DNA of 54,554 nt from an uncultured Oscillospiraceae bacterium (lineage in GTDB: Bacteria; Bacillota; Clostridia; Oscillospirales; Oscillospiraceae): the NCBI GenBank assembly GCA_947625355.1, contig CANQOA010000010.1:1-54554 (forward strand). Reading direction: 5' to 3'. A program made the position numbers and the translations under genes. The notes beneath the pieces are model-generated. The model searched no databases. It had not been told where the DNA came from and saw nothing but the letters and a program-made list of their open reading frames with translations. Shown here one piece after another: positions 16,845 through 24,229 of this stretch (positions within the stretch are counted from its first letter, which is position 1; every line of letters begins with the position of its first letter).

Positions 16845-16924
16845 CCGGATACGCGCCGGTCATTCCGCATAGCGCCGCATACCGCCCTGTTTCGGCCGCA
16901 TAGCCGACGGATAGCGGCCGGATA
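16845..16924. repeat. Six helically phased CCG(C/G)ATA heptamers
   Basis: CCGGATA or CCGCATA occurs at 16845, 16865, 16875, 16896 and 16918, with the variant ACGGATA at 16907. The distances are 20, 10, 21, 11 and 11 bases, close to whole turns of the helix. The array lies directly behind the stop of the gamma subunit gene and has no reading frame that I can support. Confidence 0.55.
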
Positions 16925-17464
16925 TCAGCCCTCCAGGCACTGGGCGCCCTTTTCCAGGGCCTGCATGTTCAGTTCCACCAGCTTGGCCTTGGGGCCGGTG
17001 AACATGTGCGCCAGCATCTGCCGGATGGTCTCGGTCCTGAGCGCGCCGGTGGCGGCGATATAGGCCCCCAGCATGACCATGTTGGACACCTTCTTGTTGC
17101 CCAGCTCGTCGGCGATGGTGTCGCAGGGCACATAGACGGCCCGCACATCGGTGCGCTTGACCTTCTCGTCGATGATGGAGCTGTTGACGAAGATGGTGCC
17201 GCCGGCGGTCACGAAGGGCTCGAACTTGACGAGGCTGGGCAGGTTCATGGCGATCAGTTCCGTGGGGTAGGTGAACACGGGGGAGCCCACCGGTTCCTCG
17301 CTGAGCACCACCTCGCAGTTGGCGGTGCCGCCGCGCATCTCCGGGCCATAGGAGGGCACCCAGGTGGCGTGCAGCCCCTCGGCCACGGCCGCCTCCACAA
17401 GGCTCTTGCCGATGCTCATGACGCCCTGACCGCCGAAGCCGGATATGGTGATCTGCTTTTTCAT
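16925..17464 (-). CDS. korC: 2-oxoacid:ferredoxin oxidoreductase, gamma subunit
   Basis: The gamma subunit of a four-subunit 2-oxoacid:acceptor oxidoreductase, 179 residues. Family sequence is clear: ITISGFGGQGVMSIGKSL at the N-terminus, then VPSYGPEMRGGTANCEVVLS. It completes the enzyme that oxidatively decarboxylates a 2-oxoacid to acyl-CoA. The ATG overlaps the stop of the beta subunit gene (ATGA). The exact substrate (2-oxoglutarate, 3-methyl-2-oxobutanoate or another 2-oxoacid) cannot be decided from sequence, so the kor symbol is a family label. Confidence 0.88.
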   Translation of the reverse strand: MKKQITISGFGGQGVMSIGKSLVEAAVAEGLHATWVPSYGPEMRGGTANCEVVLSEEPVGSPVFTYPTELIAMNLPSLVKFEPFVTAGGTIFVNSSIIDEKVKRTDVRAVYVPCDTIADELGNKKVSNMVMLGAYIAATGALRTETIRQMLAHMFTGPKAKLVELNMQALEKGAQCLEG

Positions 17465-18201
17465 GCCTGCGCCTCCTTTATCACGCCCAGGGGATAATAG
17501 GCGGCCATATTCTCCAGAAGCCACTTGTTGGCTTCCACGGGGGTCATGGCCCAGTTGGTGGGGCAGGCGGACAGCACCTCCACGAAGGTGAAGCCCGCGC
17601 CGGCCAGCTGCAGCTCGAAGGCCTTTTTGATGGCCTTTTTGGCCTTGTTGAGGTGGGGGATGTCCGCCACGCACACCCGCTCGGCATAGGCCAGGCCGTC
17701 CATGGTGGACAGCAGCTCCGCCATGCGGATGGGGCTGCCGTGCAGCTCCTTTTGCCGCCCCATGGGGGCGGTGGTGGCCCGCTGGCCCAGCAGCGTGGTG
17801 GGGGCCATCTGGCCGCCGGTCATGCCATAAATGGCGTTATTGATAAATACCGTGGTGAACTTCTCGCCCCGCATGGCGGCGTGGACGATCTCCGCCGTGC
17901 CGATGGAGGCCAAATCGCCGTCGCCCTGATAAGTGACCACCAGCTGGTCGGGATGGGTGCGCTTGACGGCGGTGGCCACCGCCGGGGCCCGGCCGTGGAT
18001 GGCCTCGATGCAGTCGCAGGCGAAATAGTTTCCGGCGAACACGGAGCAGCCCACCGGGCAGACCAGGATGGCCGTGTCGACCAGGCCCAGCTCCTCCATG
18101 CATTCCGCTACCAGTTTATGTACGATACCGTGGCTGCAGCCGGGGCAGTAGTGGAGCTCCCGGTCCTGTAAGCCCGCGCTTTTGCGGTATACCGTCGTCA
18201 T
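17461..18201 (-). CDS. korB: 2-oxoacid:ferredoxin oxidoreductase, beta subunit (thiamine diphosphate-binding)
   Basis: The thiamine-diphosphate-binding subunit, 246 residues. It begins with HYCPGCSHGIVHKLVAE, which carries cluster or metal ligand cysteines in this family, and has the ThDP/Mg motif YQGDGDLASIGTAEIVHA followed by FINNAIYGMTGGQ. The start at 18199-18201 was chosen by alignment with family members; the frame upstream overlaps the alpha gene and is not similar to anything. It begins one base after the alpha stop and overlaps the gamma start. Confidence 0.9.
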   Translation of the reverse strand: MTTVYRKSAGLQDRELHYCPGCSHGIVHKLVAECMEELGLVDTAILVCPVGCSVFAGNYFACDCIEAIHGRAPAVATAVKRTHPDQLVVTYQGDGDLASIGTAEIVHAAMRGEKFTTVFINNAIYGMTGGQMAPTTLLGQRATTAPMGRQKELHGSPIRMAELLSTMDGLAYAERVCVADIPHLNKAKKAIKKAFELQLAGAGFTFVEVLSACPTNWAMTPVEANKWLLENMAAYYPLGVIKEAQA

Positions 18202-18202
18202 C

Positions 18203-19270
18203 TCACCGCACCTCCCGCAAAACTTTTTCCGCCTCGTCGGCGATCTCCTCCACGCTGGGCACCATGCCGCCCACGCGGCCATAGAACCGCACGGGCTTGG
18301 CGCCTTCCACGGCCAGCTGCACATCCTCCAGCATCTGGCCCAGGCTCATCTCCACCACCAGGATGGCCTTCACGCTCTCCTGGGCGGCGATCTCCGCCAG
18401 CCGTTTCGAGGGGAAGGGCCACACGGTCTGGGGCCGGAACAGGCCCGCCCGGATGCCCTTGGCCTCCAGCTCTTCGGCGGCGGACTGGGCGATACGGGCC
18501 GGGGTGCCGTAGGCCACCAGAAGGATCTCGCAGCCCTCGGTGTCCTGCTCGGCCCAGCGGGTCTCCTTCTCGGCGATGCGCTTATACTTGGCCTCCAGGG
18601 AGCGGTTGAACTGCTCGCTGTCCGGCGCGTCGATGCGAAGGCTGGTGATGAAGTTGCTGTGGTCCCTGCCCTTGCGGCCGGAGGCGGCCCAATCCTTGGG
18701 CGGCAGCTCCCGCTTGGGGATGTCGTGCCACTCGATGGGCTCCATCATCTGGCCGATCATGCCGTCGCCCAGGATCATCACCGGCATCCGGTACAGATCC
18801 GCCAGGTCGAAGGCCTCCTGGGTCATATCCACGGCCTCCTGGATGTTGCAGGGGGCCAGCACGATGGTGCGGTAATCGCCGTTGCCGCCGCCGCGGGTGG
18901 CCTGGAAATAGTCGCACTGGGACGGCTGGATGGTGCCAAGGCCCGGCCCGCCGCGCATCATGTTCACCACCACGCCGGGCAGCTCGCCGCTGCACATGGC
19001 GCTGATGCCCTCCTGCTTGAGGCTGATGCCGGGAGAGGAGGACGAGGTCATAGCGCGCACGCCGGAGGCAGCCGCGCCGTAGACCATGTTGATGGCCGCC
19101 AGCTCCGATTCTGACTGGATAAAGACCCCGCCCACCTGGGGCAGGCGCGCGGACATATACTCAGGTATCTCGTTCTGCGGCGTGATGGGGTAACCGAAAA
19201 AGCACTTGCAGCCCGCCCTTACAGCGGCCTCGGCAACTGCCTCGTTCCCCTTCCAAAGCTCTTTTGCCAC
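18203..19270 (-). CDS. korA: 2-oxoacid:ferredoxin oxidoreductase, alpha subunit (VorB/KorA type)
   Basis: The alpha subunit, 355 residues, with the pyrimidine-binding part (GYPITPQNEIPEYM, SESELAAINMVYGAAASG, TSSSSPGISLKQEG) and the domain II/CoA-related part near the C-terminus (VVEMSLGQMLEDV). The start is taken as GTG at 19268-19270, since GAAAGGAG lies about ten bases upstream and it follows the ferredoxin stop by 16 bases. An ATG ten codons earlier would overlap the ferredoxin gene. The protein resembles those annotated as 3-methyl-2-oxobutanoate dehydrogenase subunit VorB. Confidence 0.9.
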   Translation of the reverse strand: MAKELWKGNEAVAEAAVRAGCKCFFGYPITPQNEIPEYMSARLPQVGGVFIQSESELAAINMVYGAAASGVRAMTSSSSPGISLKQEGISAMCSGELPGVVVNMMRGGPGLGTIQPSQCDYFQATRGGGNGDYRTIVLAPCNIQEAVDMTQEAFDLADLYRMPVMILGDGMIGQMMEPIEWHDIPKRELPPKDWAASGRKGRDHSNFITSLRIDAPDSEQFNRSLEAKYKRIAEKETRWAEQDTEGCEILLVAYGTPARIAQSAAEELEAKGIRAGLFRPQTVWPFPSKRLAEIAAQESVKAILVVEMSLGQMLEDVQLAVEGAKPVRFYGRVGGMVPSVEEIADEAEKVLREVR

Positions 19271-19286
19271 GATACTCAGGCTCCTT

Positions 19287-19499
19287 TCATTCCTTTTCAA
19301 TGCTGATGACCGAATCAGGACAGATCTTCGCGCAGCTGGCGCAGGCGATGCAGGACGCCGGGTCCGTCACCCCCGCGGGATGGTACCCCTTCACGTTGGT
19401 GGATGCCATGTCCAGCGCCAGGATATGCTTGGGGCACACGCTGACGCACAGCTCGCAGCCCTTGCAGCGGTCGCGGTTAAAATGTAAAAACACGGTCAC
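19287..19499 (-). CDS. korD: 2-oxoacid:ferredoxin oxidoreductase, delta subunit (2[4Fe-4S] ferredoxin)
   Basis: A 70-residue ferredoxin-type subunit with two complete cluster motifs: CKGCELCVSVCP at about 13-24 and CIACASCAKICP at about 50-61. It carries electrons from the thiamine site to external ferredoxin. It lies directly ahead of the alpha subunit gene in the same operon. Confidence 0.92.
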   Translation of the reverse strand: MTVFLHFNRDRCKGCELCVSVCPKHILALDMASTNVKGYHPAGVTDPASCIACASCAKICPDSVISIEKE

Positions 19500-19531
19500 A
19501 GGTTGTCACCTCCCCTTTTTGCCCGGCGCGC

Positions 19532-20218
19532 TCAGCGCTCCCAGGGCTTTTTCATATAGATGTCTATGGGAAACACCGGCGCGTCCAGCGGCGGCAGGCG
19601 CCGCGCGAGCGCGCGGCTCACCCCGTGGCACACCACCGGCAGTTTCGTCATTTGGGAGACTTCCTCCGCCAACGCCGCCCCCAGCAGGATATCCTCCGGC
19701 CCGGTCTCGCCGCACAGATGGGTGTTGTTGACGATCCCGGTGACGGCGAGGCCCATGGCGGCCTCGATCTGCCGCAGAGACGCCGCCGCCCGCTCCGCCG
19801 TGGAGGTCTGGGGCCGGTGGGCGTTGAGCACCAGCAGCACCTCGTGGGGCTGGGCGTCGATCTGGTGGCGGTACCGGGCCAGGACCCGCGCCCCCAGGTC
19901 CCCGCCGATGTCCAAAAGGCTCCGCAGGCCCTGATCCTGAAGCAGCGCGTTCAGCTCCGCCGGCAGCGACGGCACATCCGCCTCCGCCAGCGCCTGGGCC
20001 GAGGACACGACCCGGACGCCCAGCTCCGTCAGCAGGTCCCGCCGCTCCCGGGAGCGGAAGTAGGGGTTCACCACGTCCAGATCCGCCAGGGCCGTCCGCA
20101 CCCCCGCCCGGGCCAGGGCAACGGCCATGTTCACGGCCAGCTCCGTCTTGCCGCTGCCGCTGTGGCCCACGATGGCGGTGAGCCGCCGGGCCGTCATCCA
20201 CGCGGGAAGTGTGCTCAT
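19532..20218 (-). CDS. P-loop ATPase, MinD/CobQ-like, linked to the 2-oxoacid oxidoreductase
   Basis: A 228-residue nucleotide-binding protein with Walker A GHSGSGKTELAVNMA (residues 18-32) and LADLDVVNPYFRSRERR, a typical switch-I region of the SIMIBI class. DIGGDLGARVLARY follows as Walker B region, and IVNNTHLCGETG as the NKxD-like area. I know proteins of this kind next to kor genes in Clostridia, but their job (cofactor or cluster handling is one idea) is not established. The gene is 12 bases downstream of the CoA-transferase and 32 bases upstream of korD. Confidence 0.78.
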   Translation of the reverse strand: MSTLPAWMTARRLTAIVGHSGSGKTELAVNMAVALARAGVRTALADLDVVNPYFRSRERRDLLTELGVRVVSSAQALAEADVPSLPAELNALLQDQGLRSLLDIGGDLGARVLARYRHQIDAQPHEVLLVLNAHRPQTSTAERAAASLRQIEAAMGLAVTGIVNNTHLCGETGPEDILLGAALAEEVSQMTKLPVVCHGVSRALARRLPPLDAPVFPIDIYMKKPWER

Positions 20219-20230
20219 GGGCGTCCTCCC

Positions 20231-21526
20231 TCAGATCAGTATATTCATGGCCTTGGCCTGGGCGGTCAGCTCCTCGCGGAACCGGGGGTGGGCGATGGCG
20301 ATGAGGGCCTTCGTCCGCTGGGACAGAGTCCTGCCCCGCAGCTTGGCCAGGCCGTACTCCGTGGCGATGAAGTCCACGTCGTTCTTGCTGGTGCTCACCA
20401 GCGCGCCGGGGCTCAAAGTGGGCCGGATACGGCTGACAGTGCCGCCGGCGGCGGTGGAGGGAAAGGCGATGAAACTCTTGCCGCCGGGGCTCATCACCGC
20501 GCCCCGGACATAGTCGGACTGGCCGCCGGTGCCGGACACATGCTTGGTGCCCAGGCTCTCGGCGCAGACCTGGCCGTAAAAATCCACCTCCAGGCCCCCG
20601 TTCACGGAGATGAAGCTGGGGTGCTGGGCGATCACCGCCGGGTCGTTCACATAGTCCACCGGCAGGATCTCCACGGCCGGGTTCTCATGGACGTAGCGGT
20701 AGAGCCGCTCCGAGCCGAAGGTGAAGGTGGCCACAGTCTTTCCCCGGTGGATGGGCTTGCGCGCGTTGGTCACCGCGCCGCACTCGATCAGCTCCATCAT
20801 GCAGTCCGGCAGCAGCTCCGTGTGGATGCCCAGATCGTGCTTATCCTTCAAAGCCAGACCCACCGCCTCGGGGATGGCGCCGATGCCCAGCTGGATGGTG
20901 GCCCCGTCGGGCACCTCTTCGGCGATGTAGCCGCCGATGGCCCGGCTCACCGCGTCCAACTGCGCCGGCGGCGTCAGGGGCAGAGGCGCGTCGTTCTCAC
21001 ACAGGGCCGTCACCCGGGAGATATGTACCCGCGGGGACGTGACGCCCCGGGGCATGTTCTCGTTTACCTCTAAAAAGATCCGCCGCGCCCGCTCGAACAG
21101 CGTCCCCGTATAGGAGCCGGTGACGCCGGCGCTGAAATAGCCGTCCTCGTCCATGGGGGACACCACGACCAAAAACGCGTCCACCGGCACATAGTCCCGG
21201 TACAGGGAGGGCATATCCCGGTAATAGCAGGGCATGATATCCGCCTCGCCCCTGGCCACGGCCGCCTTGGCGATCTTGCCGGAGAACCAGCTCACCGGCG
21301 TGATGGCCTCCGGATAGGCGAACTGGGCGCTGGGCCGCAGGTCCAGCAGACCGTGAAAGCGCATGTCATGCAGCTCGCCCGCCTCCGCCCGGCGGCCCAC
21401 GGCCTCCAGGATGCCGGCGGGGATGGCGGCGGCCGCGTCGGTGGCGCAGGACCAGCCGCTCTCCAGCATGGCGGCGAGCTGATCGGCCGTGCGGCGCTTG
21501 GACGCGTACTGTTCAAGATACTCCAT
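20231..21526 (-). CDS. Acyl-CoA:acetate CoA-transferase (butyryl-CoA/4-hydroxybutyrate CoA-transferase family)
   Basis: Moves CoA between an acyl-CoA and a carboxylate such as acetate. The 431-residue length is normal. The likely catalytic glutamate is Glu237 in LGIHTELLPD, matching the known Glu of 4-hydroxybutyrate CoA-transferase. The glycine-rich SGTGGQSDYVRGA (331-343) and NGGLEVDFYGQV are also family-typical. It is the first gene of the operon with the ATPase and 2-oxoacid oxidoreductase, behind a strong promoter. That context suggests it releases the acid from the acyl-CoA made by the oxidoreductase, possibly a branched-chain one; this is inference. The ATG at 21524-21526 has GGAG at a slightly long distance. 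Confidence 0.88.
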   Translation of the reverse strand: MEYLEQYASKRRTADQLAAMLESGWSCATDAAAAIPAGILEAVGRRAEAGELHDMRFHGLLDLRPSAQFAYPEAITPVSWFSGKIAKAAVARGEADIMPCYYRDMPSLYRDYVPVDAFLVVVSPMDEDGYFSAGVTGSYTGTLFERARRIFLEVNENMPRGVTSPRVHISRVTALCENDAPLPLTPPAQLDAVSRAIGGYIAEEVPDGATIQLGIGAIPEAVGLALKDKHDLGIHTELLPDCMMELIECGAVTNARKPIHRGKTVATFTFGSERLYRYVHENPAVEILPVDYVNDPAVIAQHPSFISVNGGLEVDFYGQVCAESLGTKHVSGTGGQSDYVRGAVMSPGGKSFIAFPSTAAGGTVSRIRPTLSPGALVSTSKNDVDFIATEYGLAKLRGRTLSQRTKALIAIAHPRFREELTAQAKAMNILI

Positions 21527-21593
21527 GGTTTTTGCTCCGGTGTAGTGAATTAAATTAATGATATCCAGCAATTTTTCTTATGCCAACAGTCTC

Positions 21594-21622
21594 ACTATAC
21601 CAAACTTTGCCCCCCGTGTCAA
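21594..21622 (-). promoter_or_regulatory. Sigma-A promoter of the CoA-transferase/2-oxoacid oxidoreductase operon
   Basis: On the minus strand a perfect -35 TTGACA (complement of 21617-21622) and -10 TATAGT (complement of 21594-21599) are 17 bases apart. The leader to the start codon is about 60 bases and AT-rich. Confidence 0.75.
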
Positions 21623-21642
21623 TAGGCGACAGCTGGAAATCC

Positions 21643-21671
21643 TTGCGCCGGCCAAGGGATCATGGTATATT
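21643..21671 (+). promoter_or_regulatory. Promoter of the short pyruvate kinase gene
   Basis: TTGCGC at 21643-21648 and TATATT at 21666-21671 are 17 bases apart, 28 bases before the ATG. It is back to back with the operon promoter on the other strand. Confidence 0.6.
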
Positions 21672-21699
21672 GGCGAGGTGTCTGAGAGGAGGTCTTTTC

Positions 21700-22677
21700 A
21701 TGGAGATATACGGCACGCTGGGGCCGGCCTGCGCCCGGACGGAGACCCTGCGGCAGATGCTGGCCCTGGGCATGACGGGGATGCGGCTGAACCTGTCCCA
21801 CATCACGCTGGCCGAGGCGGCGCCCTGGCTGAAGGCGCTGGACAGGGCGGCGGCCCTGGAGGGGACGCGGCCCGGGGTGCTGATCGACATGCAGGGGCCG
21901 GAGCTGCGGGTAGGCCCGCTGGCCGAGCCGCTGCCCCTGACCGAGGGCGGAACTGTCCGCCTGGGCGCAGACATCCCCGTGCCGGGGCCGGTCCTTCCCG
22001 CGCTGAAACCGGGACAGCAGGTGCTGCTGGACGACGGGAAGCTGCTGCTGGAGGTGACAGACGTCCTGCCGGACGGCGCGGAGGCCCGCGTCCTGCGGGG
22101 CGGTCTGCTGCGGGGCCGCAAGAGCCTGGCCCTGCCCGGCGCGGATATCCGTTCCCCCGCCGTGACGGAGGCGGACCGGGACAATCTGCGGGCTGCGGCG
22201 GGCTTTGGCGTCACGGCGGTGATGCAGCCCTTCGTCCGGGGCCGGGCGGACCTGGCCGCCGTCCGGCAGGCCATGGCGGAGGCCGGCTGCGGACGGGCGC
22301 GGCTGCTGGCCAAGATCGAGGACCGGGCGGGGATGGACCGGCTGCCGGAGCTGATGGATGCCGCCGACGAGATCGTCATCGCCCGGGGCGACCTGGGCAA
22401 CGCCGTGCCCCTGTGGGAACTGCCGGCGGCCCAAAAGCGCGTCGCCGCGGCCTGCCGTGCGGCGGGAAAGCCCTTCATGGTGGTGACCCAGATGCTCGCC
22501 AGCATGGAGCGCAGCCCCGTTCCCACCCGGGCAGAGGTGAGCGACATCTTCAACGCCGTGCTGGACGGGGCCTCGTCCGTCATGGTCACCGGGGAGACTG
22601 CCGCCGGGCAGTATCCCGTGGAGGTCATCCGCTACCTGGTCAACACCGTCCGCGCCGCGGAGCGGTATTCGCGGTGA
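21700..22677 (+). CDS. Pyruvate kinase-like protein without C-terminal domain
   Basis: A 325-residue member of the pyruvate kinase family; normal enzymes have 470-590 residues. The A domain and a B domain are present: YGTLGPA, MRLNLSH (28-34), GPELRVG, KIED (205-208) with the catalytic Lys, ARGDLG (228-233) and TQMLASM...PTRAEVSDIFNAVLDG. The protein stops after VIRYLVNTVRAAERYSR, so the C-terminal regulatory domain is absent. The usual DTKGPE metal-site stretch reads DMQGPE (63-68). Whether it makes pyruvate and ATP is therefore open. The ATG has GAGAGGAGG seven bases upstream, and the gene stands alone behind its own promoter. Confidence 0.8.
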   Translation: MEIYGTLGPACARTETLRQMLALGMTGMRLNLSHITLAEAAPWLKALDRAAALEGTRPGVLIDMQGPELRVGPLAEPLPLTEGGTVRLGADIPVPGPVLPALKPGQQVLLDDGKLLLEVTDVLPDGAEARVLRGGLLRGRKSLALPGADIRSPAVTEADRDNLRAAAGFGVTAVMQPFVRGRADLAAVRQAMAEAGCGRARLLAKIEDRAGMDRLPELMDAADEIVIARGDLGNAVPLWELPAAQKRVAAACRAAGKPFMVVTQMLASMERSPVPTRAEVSDIFNAVLDGASSVMVTGETAAGQYPVEVIRYLVNTVRAAERYSR

Positions 22678-22702
22678 AAAAGCATACGGCAAGCCTTTGA
22701 AA

Positions 22703-22743
22703 AAGCCAAGGCCGCCCGCGCGACGCGCGGGCGGCCTTGGCTT
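22703..22743. terminator. Strong bidirectional hairpin terminator
   Basis: An 18-base-pair stem (22703-22720 with 22726-22743) with loop CGACG. On the minus strand it is followed by five T, so it ends the S24 repressor gene; it also lies 26 bases behind the pyruvate kinase-like gene. Confidence 0.8.
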
Positions 22744-22821
22744 CACAATATTTCATGGGTCGGCGGCAACGTCAGGCGAGGCCGCGTTCTTTTTCTGCCC
22801 GCCGGGAACAGCCGGCGGCTC

Positions 22822-23556
22822 TCAGACATCCGTGGGCAGCGGGACCCGCTCCATGAGGATCGTCCCGAAGCAGTCCAGCCGCCGCCCGGCGTCGTGGGCG
22901 ATGGTCCTGTCCGCGTCCTTCCGCGCCCGGTTCAGGGAGAACAGGTACAGGTTCCCCACGAAGTCCTGGCACACCTGCTTGCACAAAAACTCCCCGTCCA
23001 GGAGCAACGCCGCCACCTCCCCGTCCCGCGGCGCGCGCTTCTGGCCCAGGGCCACGGACCCGTCCGGCAGATAGGGCTCCATGGAATCGCCGTTGATCCG
23101 GATGGCGAAATCCGCCTTGCTGTCCGCCGGCACGGCATAGTCCTCCCAGGCGTTGCCGAAGTCCGGCTCGCCCAGGCCCGCGGCAAAGCTGGCGCCGAAC
23201 AGCGGGATGATCTTGGCGGCGGGCGCGGTCTCGGCCGCCTCGGCCTCCATGCGGCGCTTCTCCTCTGCGGCCACGGACAGGAGCACGCGCCGCCCGTGCC
23301 CGTCCAGCGATTCGAAATCCCTGGCCAGGCCCAGGGCGTCCGCCGACAGCGCCGCGCTGTCCTCCCCCAGCAGCTCTCCCAGGGTCACCCCCAGCGCCCT
23401 GGCGATGTCCCGCGCCACAGACACCGTGGGATTTTTCGTGACGCCGCCGGTGATCTTGTTCAGCGTGCCCTTGGCCACGCCGGACCGTTCCGCCAGCTCA
23501 TCCACCGTCAGCCCCGCCTGCCGGCGGAGCTTCCCGATCCGTTCGCTCAATTCCAT
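22822..23556 (-). CDS. XRE-family repressor with S24 (LexA/CI-like) autoprotease domain
   Basis: A 244-residue phage-repressor-like protein. The N-terminus is a helix-turn-helix (LRRQAGLTVDELAERSGVAK, then GTLNKITGG). The C-terminal domain is an S24 peptidase with Ser158 in INGDSMEPYLPDG and Lys193 in FLCKQV, 35 residues apart as in LexA/CI, and a candidate cleavage site Ala126-Gly127 in FAAGLGE. It should self-cleave upon RecA activation. It is divergent from a phage-type sigma-like gene, with three TTTTCGG motifs between them, and carries its own strong promoter. GGAGG lies about nine bases before the ATG. Confidence 0.9.
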   Translation of the reverse strand: MELSERIGKLRRQAGLTVDELAERSGVAKGTLNKITGGVTKNPTVSVARDIARALGVTLGELLGEDSAALSADALGLARDFESLDGHGRRVLLSVAAEEKRRMEAEAAETAPAAKIIPLFGASFAAGLGEPDFGNAWEDYAVPADSKADFAIRINGDSMEPYLPDGSVALGQKRAPRDGEVAALLLDGEFLCKQVCQDFVGNLYLFSLNRARKDADRTIAHDAGRRLDCFGTILMERVPLPTDV

Positions 23557-23579
23557 GCCGGTCGCCTCCTGTCAGTTCT

Positions 23580-23608
23580 ATTCTACCCGAATATTATGTC
23601 CTTGTCAA
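23580..23608 (-). promoter_or_regulatory. Promoter of the S24 repressor
   Basis: On the minus strand a perfect -35 TTGACA (complement of 23603-23608) and -10 TAGAAT (complement of 23580-23585) are 17 bases apart, 24 bases before the start codon. Confidence 0.75.
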
Positions 23609-23621
23609 TCAAATAATCTAC

Positions 23622-23693
23622 TTTTCGGTAAAACAATCCCTTGACAAATCCCGTTTTCGGAATTATACTAAATCCACAAATACCGAAAACGGG
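23622..23693. promoter_or_regulatory. Three-site operator region of the S24 repressor (predicted)
   Basis: The nonamer TTTTCGG(T/A)A occurs at 23622-23630, 23654-23662 and, inverted as TACCGAAAA, at 23681-23689. The last two belong to an exact 11-bp inverted repeat (23650-23660 and 23683-23693). The middle copy lies between the -35 and -10 of the plus-strand promoter and the third at its start point, as expected for a repressor-controlled switch. Binding is inferred. Confidence 0.65.
23641..23669 (+). promoter_or_regulatory. Sigma-A promoter of the phage-type sigma-like gene
   Basis: A perfect TTGACA (23641-23646) and TATACT (23664-23669) are 17 bases apart. The spacer holds one predicted operator, so it should be silent while the repressor is bound. 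Confidence 0.75.
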
Positions 23694-23732
23694 ATGCAGC
23701 CGCATGGTGCATCCGAAAAGGAGGAGCAATCA

Positions 23733-24170
23733 ATGGATTGGAAGCAGGAGGCCGCGGACAAGCTGATGCAGTATGAGGTCCGCCGGCAGGCATTGGAGAA
23801 CATCCCCGCGGAGATAAAACGCTTGGAGCAGGATTACCGTTCCCTTCGCAGCTCCGTGCCGGACGCGATCCCCTCCCACGACGGCGGCAGCCGCCGGGAG
23901 GACGCGATGCTGTCCAACATCGTCCGGCGGGAGGAGCTGGCCCGGCAGCTGGAGTCGACCCGGGCCTGGGTGGCCCTGGCGGACGGCGGGCTGGCCGCGC
24001 TGGACGAGGAGGACCGGCTGGTCCTGGACCGGTTCTACGTCCACCGGCGCAAGGGGGCGTGCGAGCGGCTGTGCGAGGAGCTGGACCGGGAAAAGGCACA
24101 GGTCTACCGCCGCCGGGATCGGGCGCTGCGGCGGTTCACCCTGGCTCTGTACGGCGGGCTGGAGAGCTGA
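23733..24170 (+). CDS. Phage-type sigma-70 region 4-like regulator (DUF1492-type)
   Basis: A 145-residue protein resembling the DUF1492/ArpU-like group common in clostridial prophages. The N-terminal half is a helical, coiled-coil-like region (YEVRRQALENIPAEIKRLEQ). The C-terminal part resembles sigma region 4: LDEEDRLVLDRFYVHRRKG followed by a helix-turn-helix ending LRRFTLALYG. Such proteins act on phage late promoters or as orphan regulators. The ATG at 23733-23735 has a perfect AAGGAGG upstream. No other phage gene lies nearby, and the gene is followed by a terminator 10 bases on, so it is a single-gene unit under the S24 repressor. Confidence 0.75.
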   Translation: MDWKQEAADKLMQYEVRRQALENIPAEIKRLEQDYRSLRSSVPDAIPSHDGGSRREDAMLSNIVRREELARQLESTRAWVALADGGLAALDEEDRLVLDRFYVHRRKGACERLCEELDREKAQVYRRRDRALRRFTLALYGGLES

Positions 24171-24180
24171 ACGGAGGCGC

Positions 24181-24216
24181 AAAAAAGGAGACAGGCGGCT
24201 GCCTGTCTCCTTTTTT
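24181..24216. terminator. Bidirectional intrinsic terminator
   Basis: A 16-base-pair stem AAAAAAGGAGACAGGC with loop GGCT and its complement, with six T on both strands. It separates the convergent sigma-like gene and the SH3b gene. Confidence 0.92.
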
Positions 24217-24229
24217 ATTATGTTCTGCT

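Noticed and set aside
22822-24170. Prophage
   Set aside because: Only a repressor and one sigma-like gene are present; integrase, structural and lysis genes and attachment sites are missing, so a full prophage is not supported.
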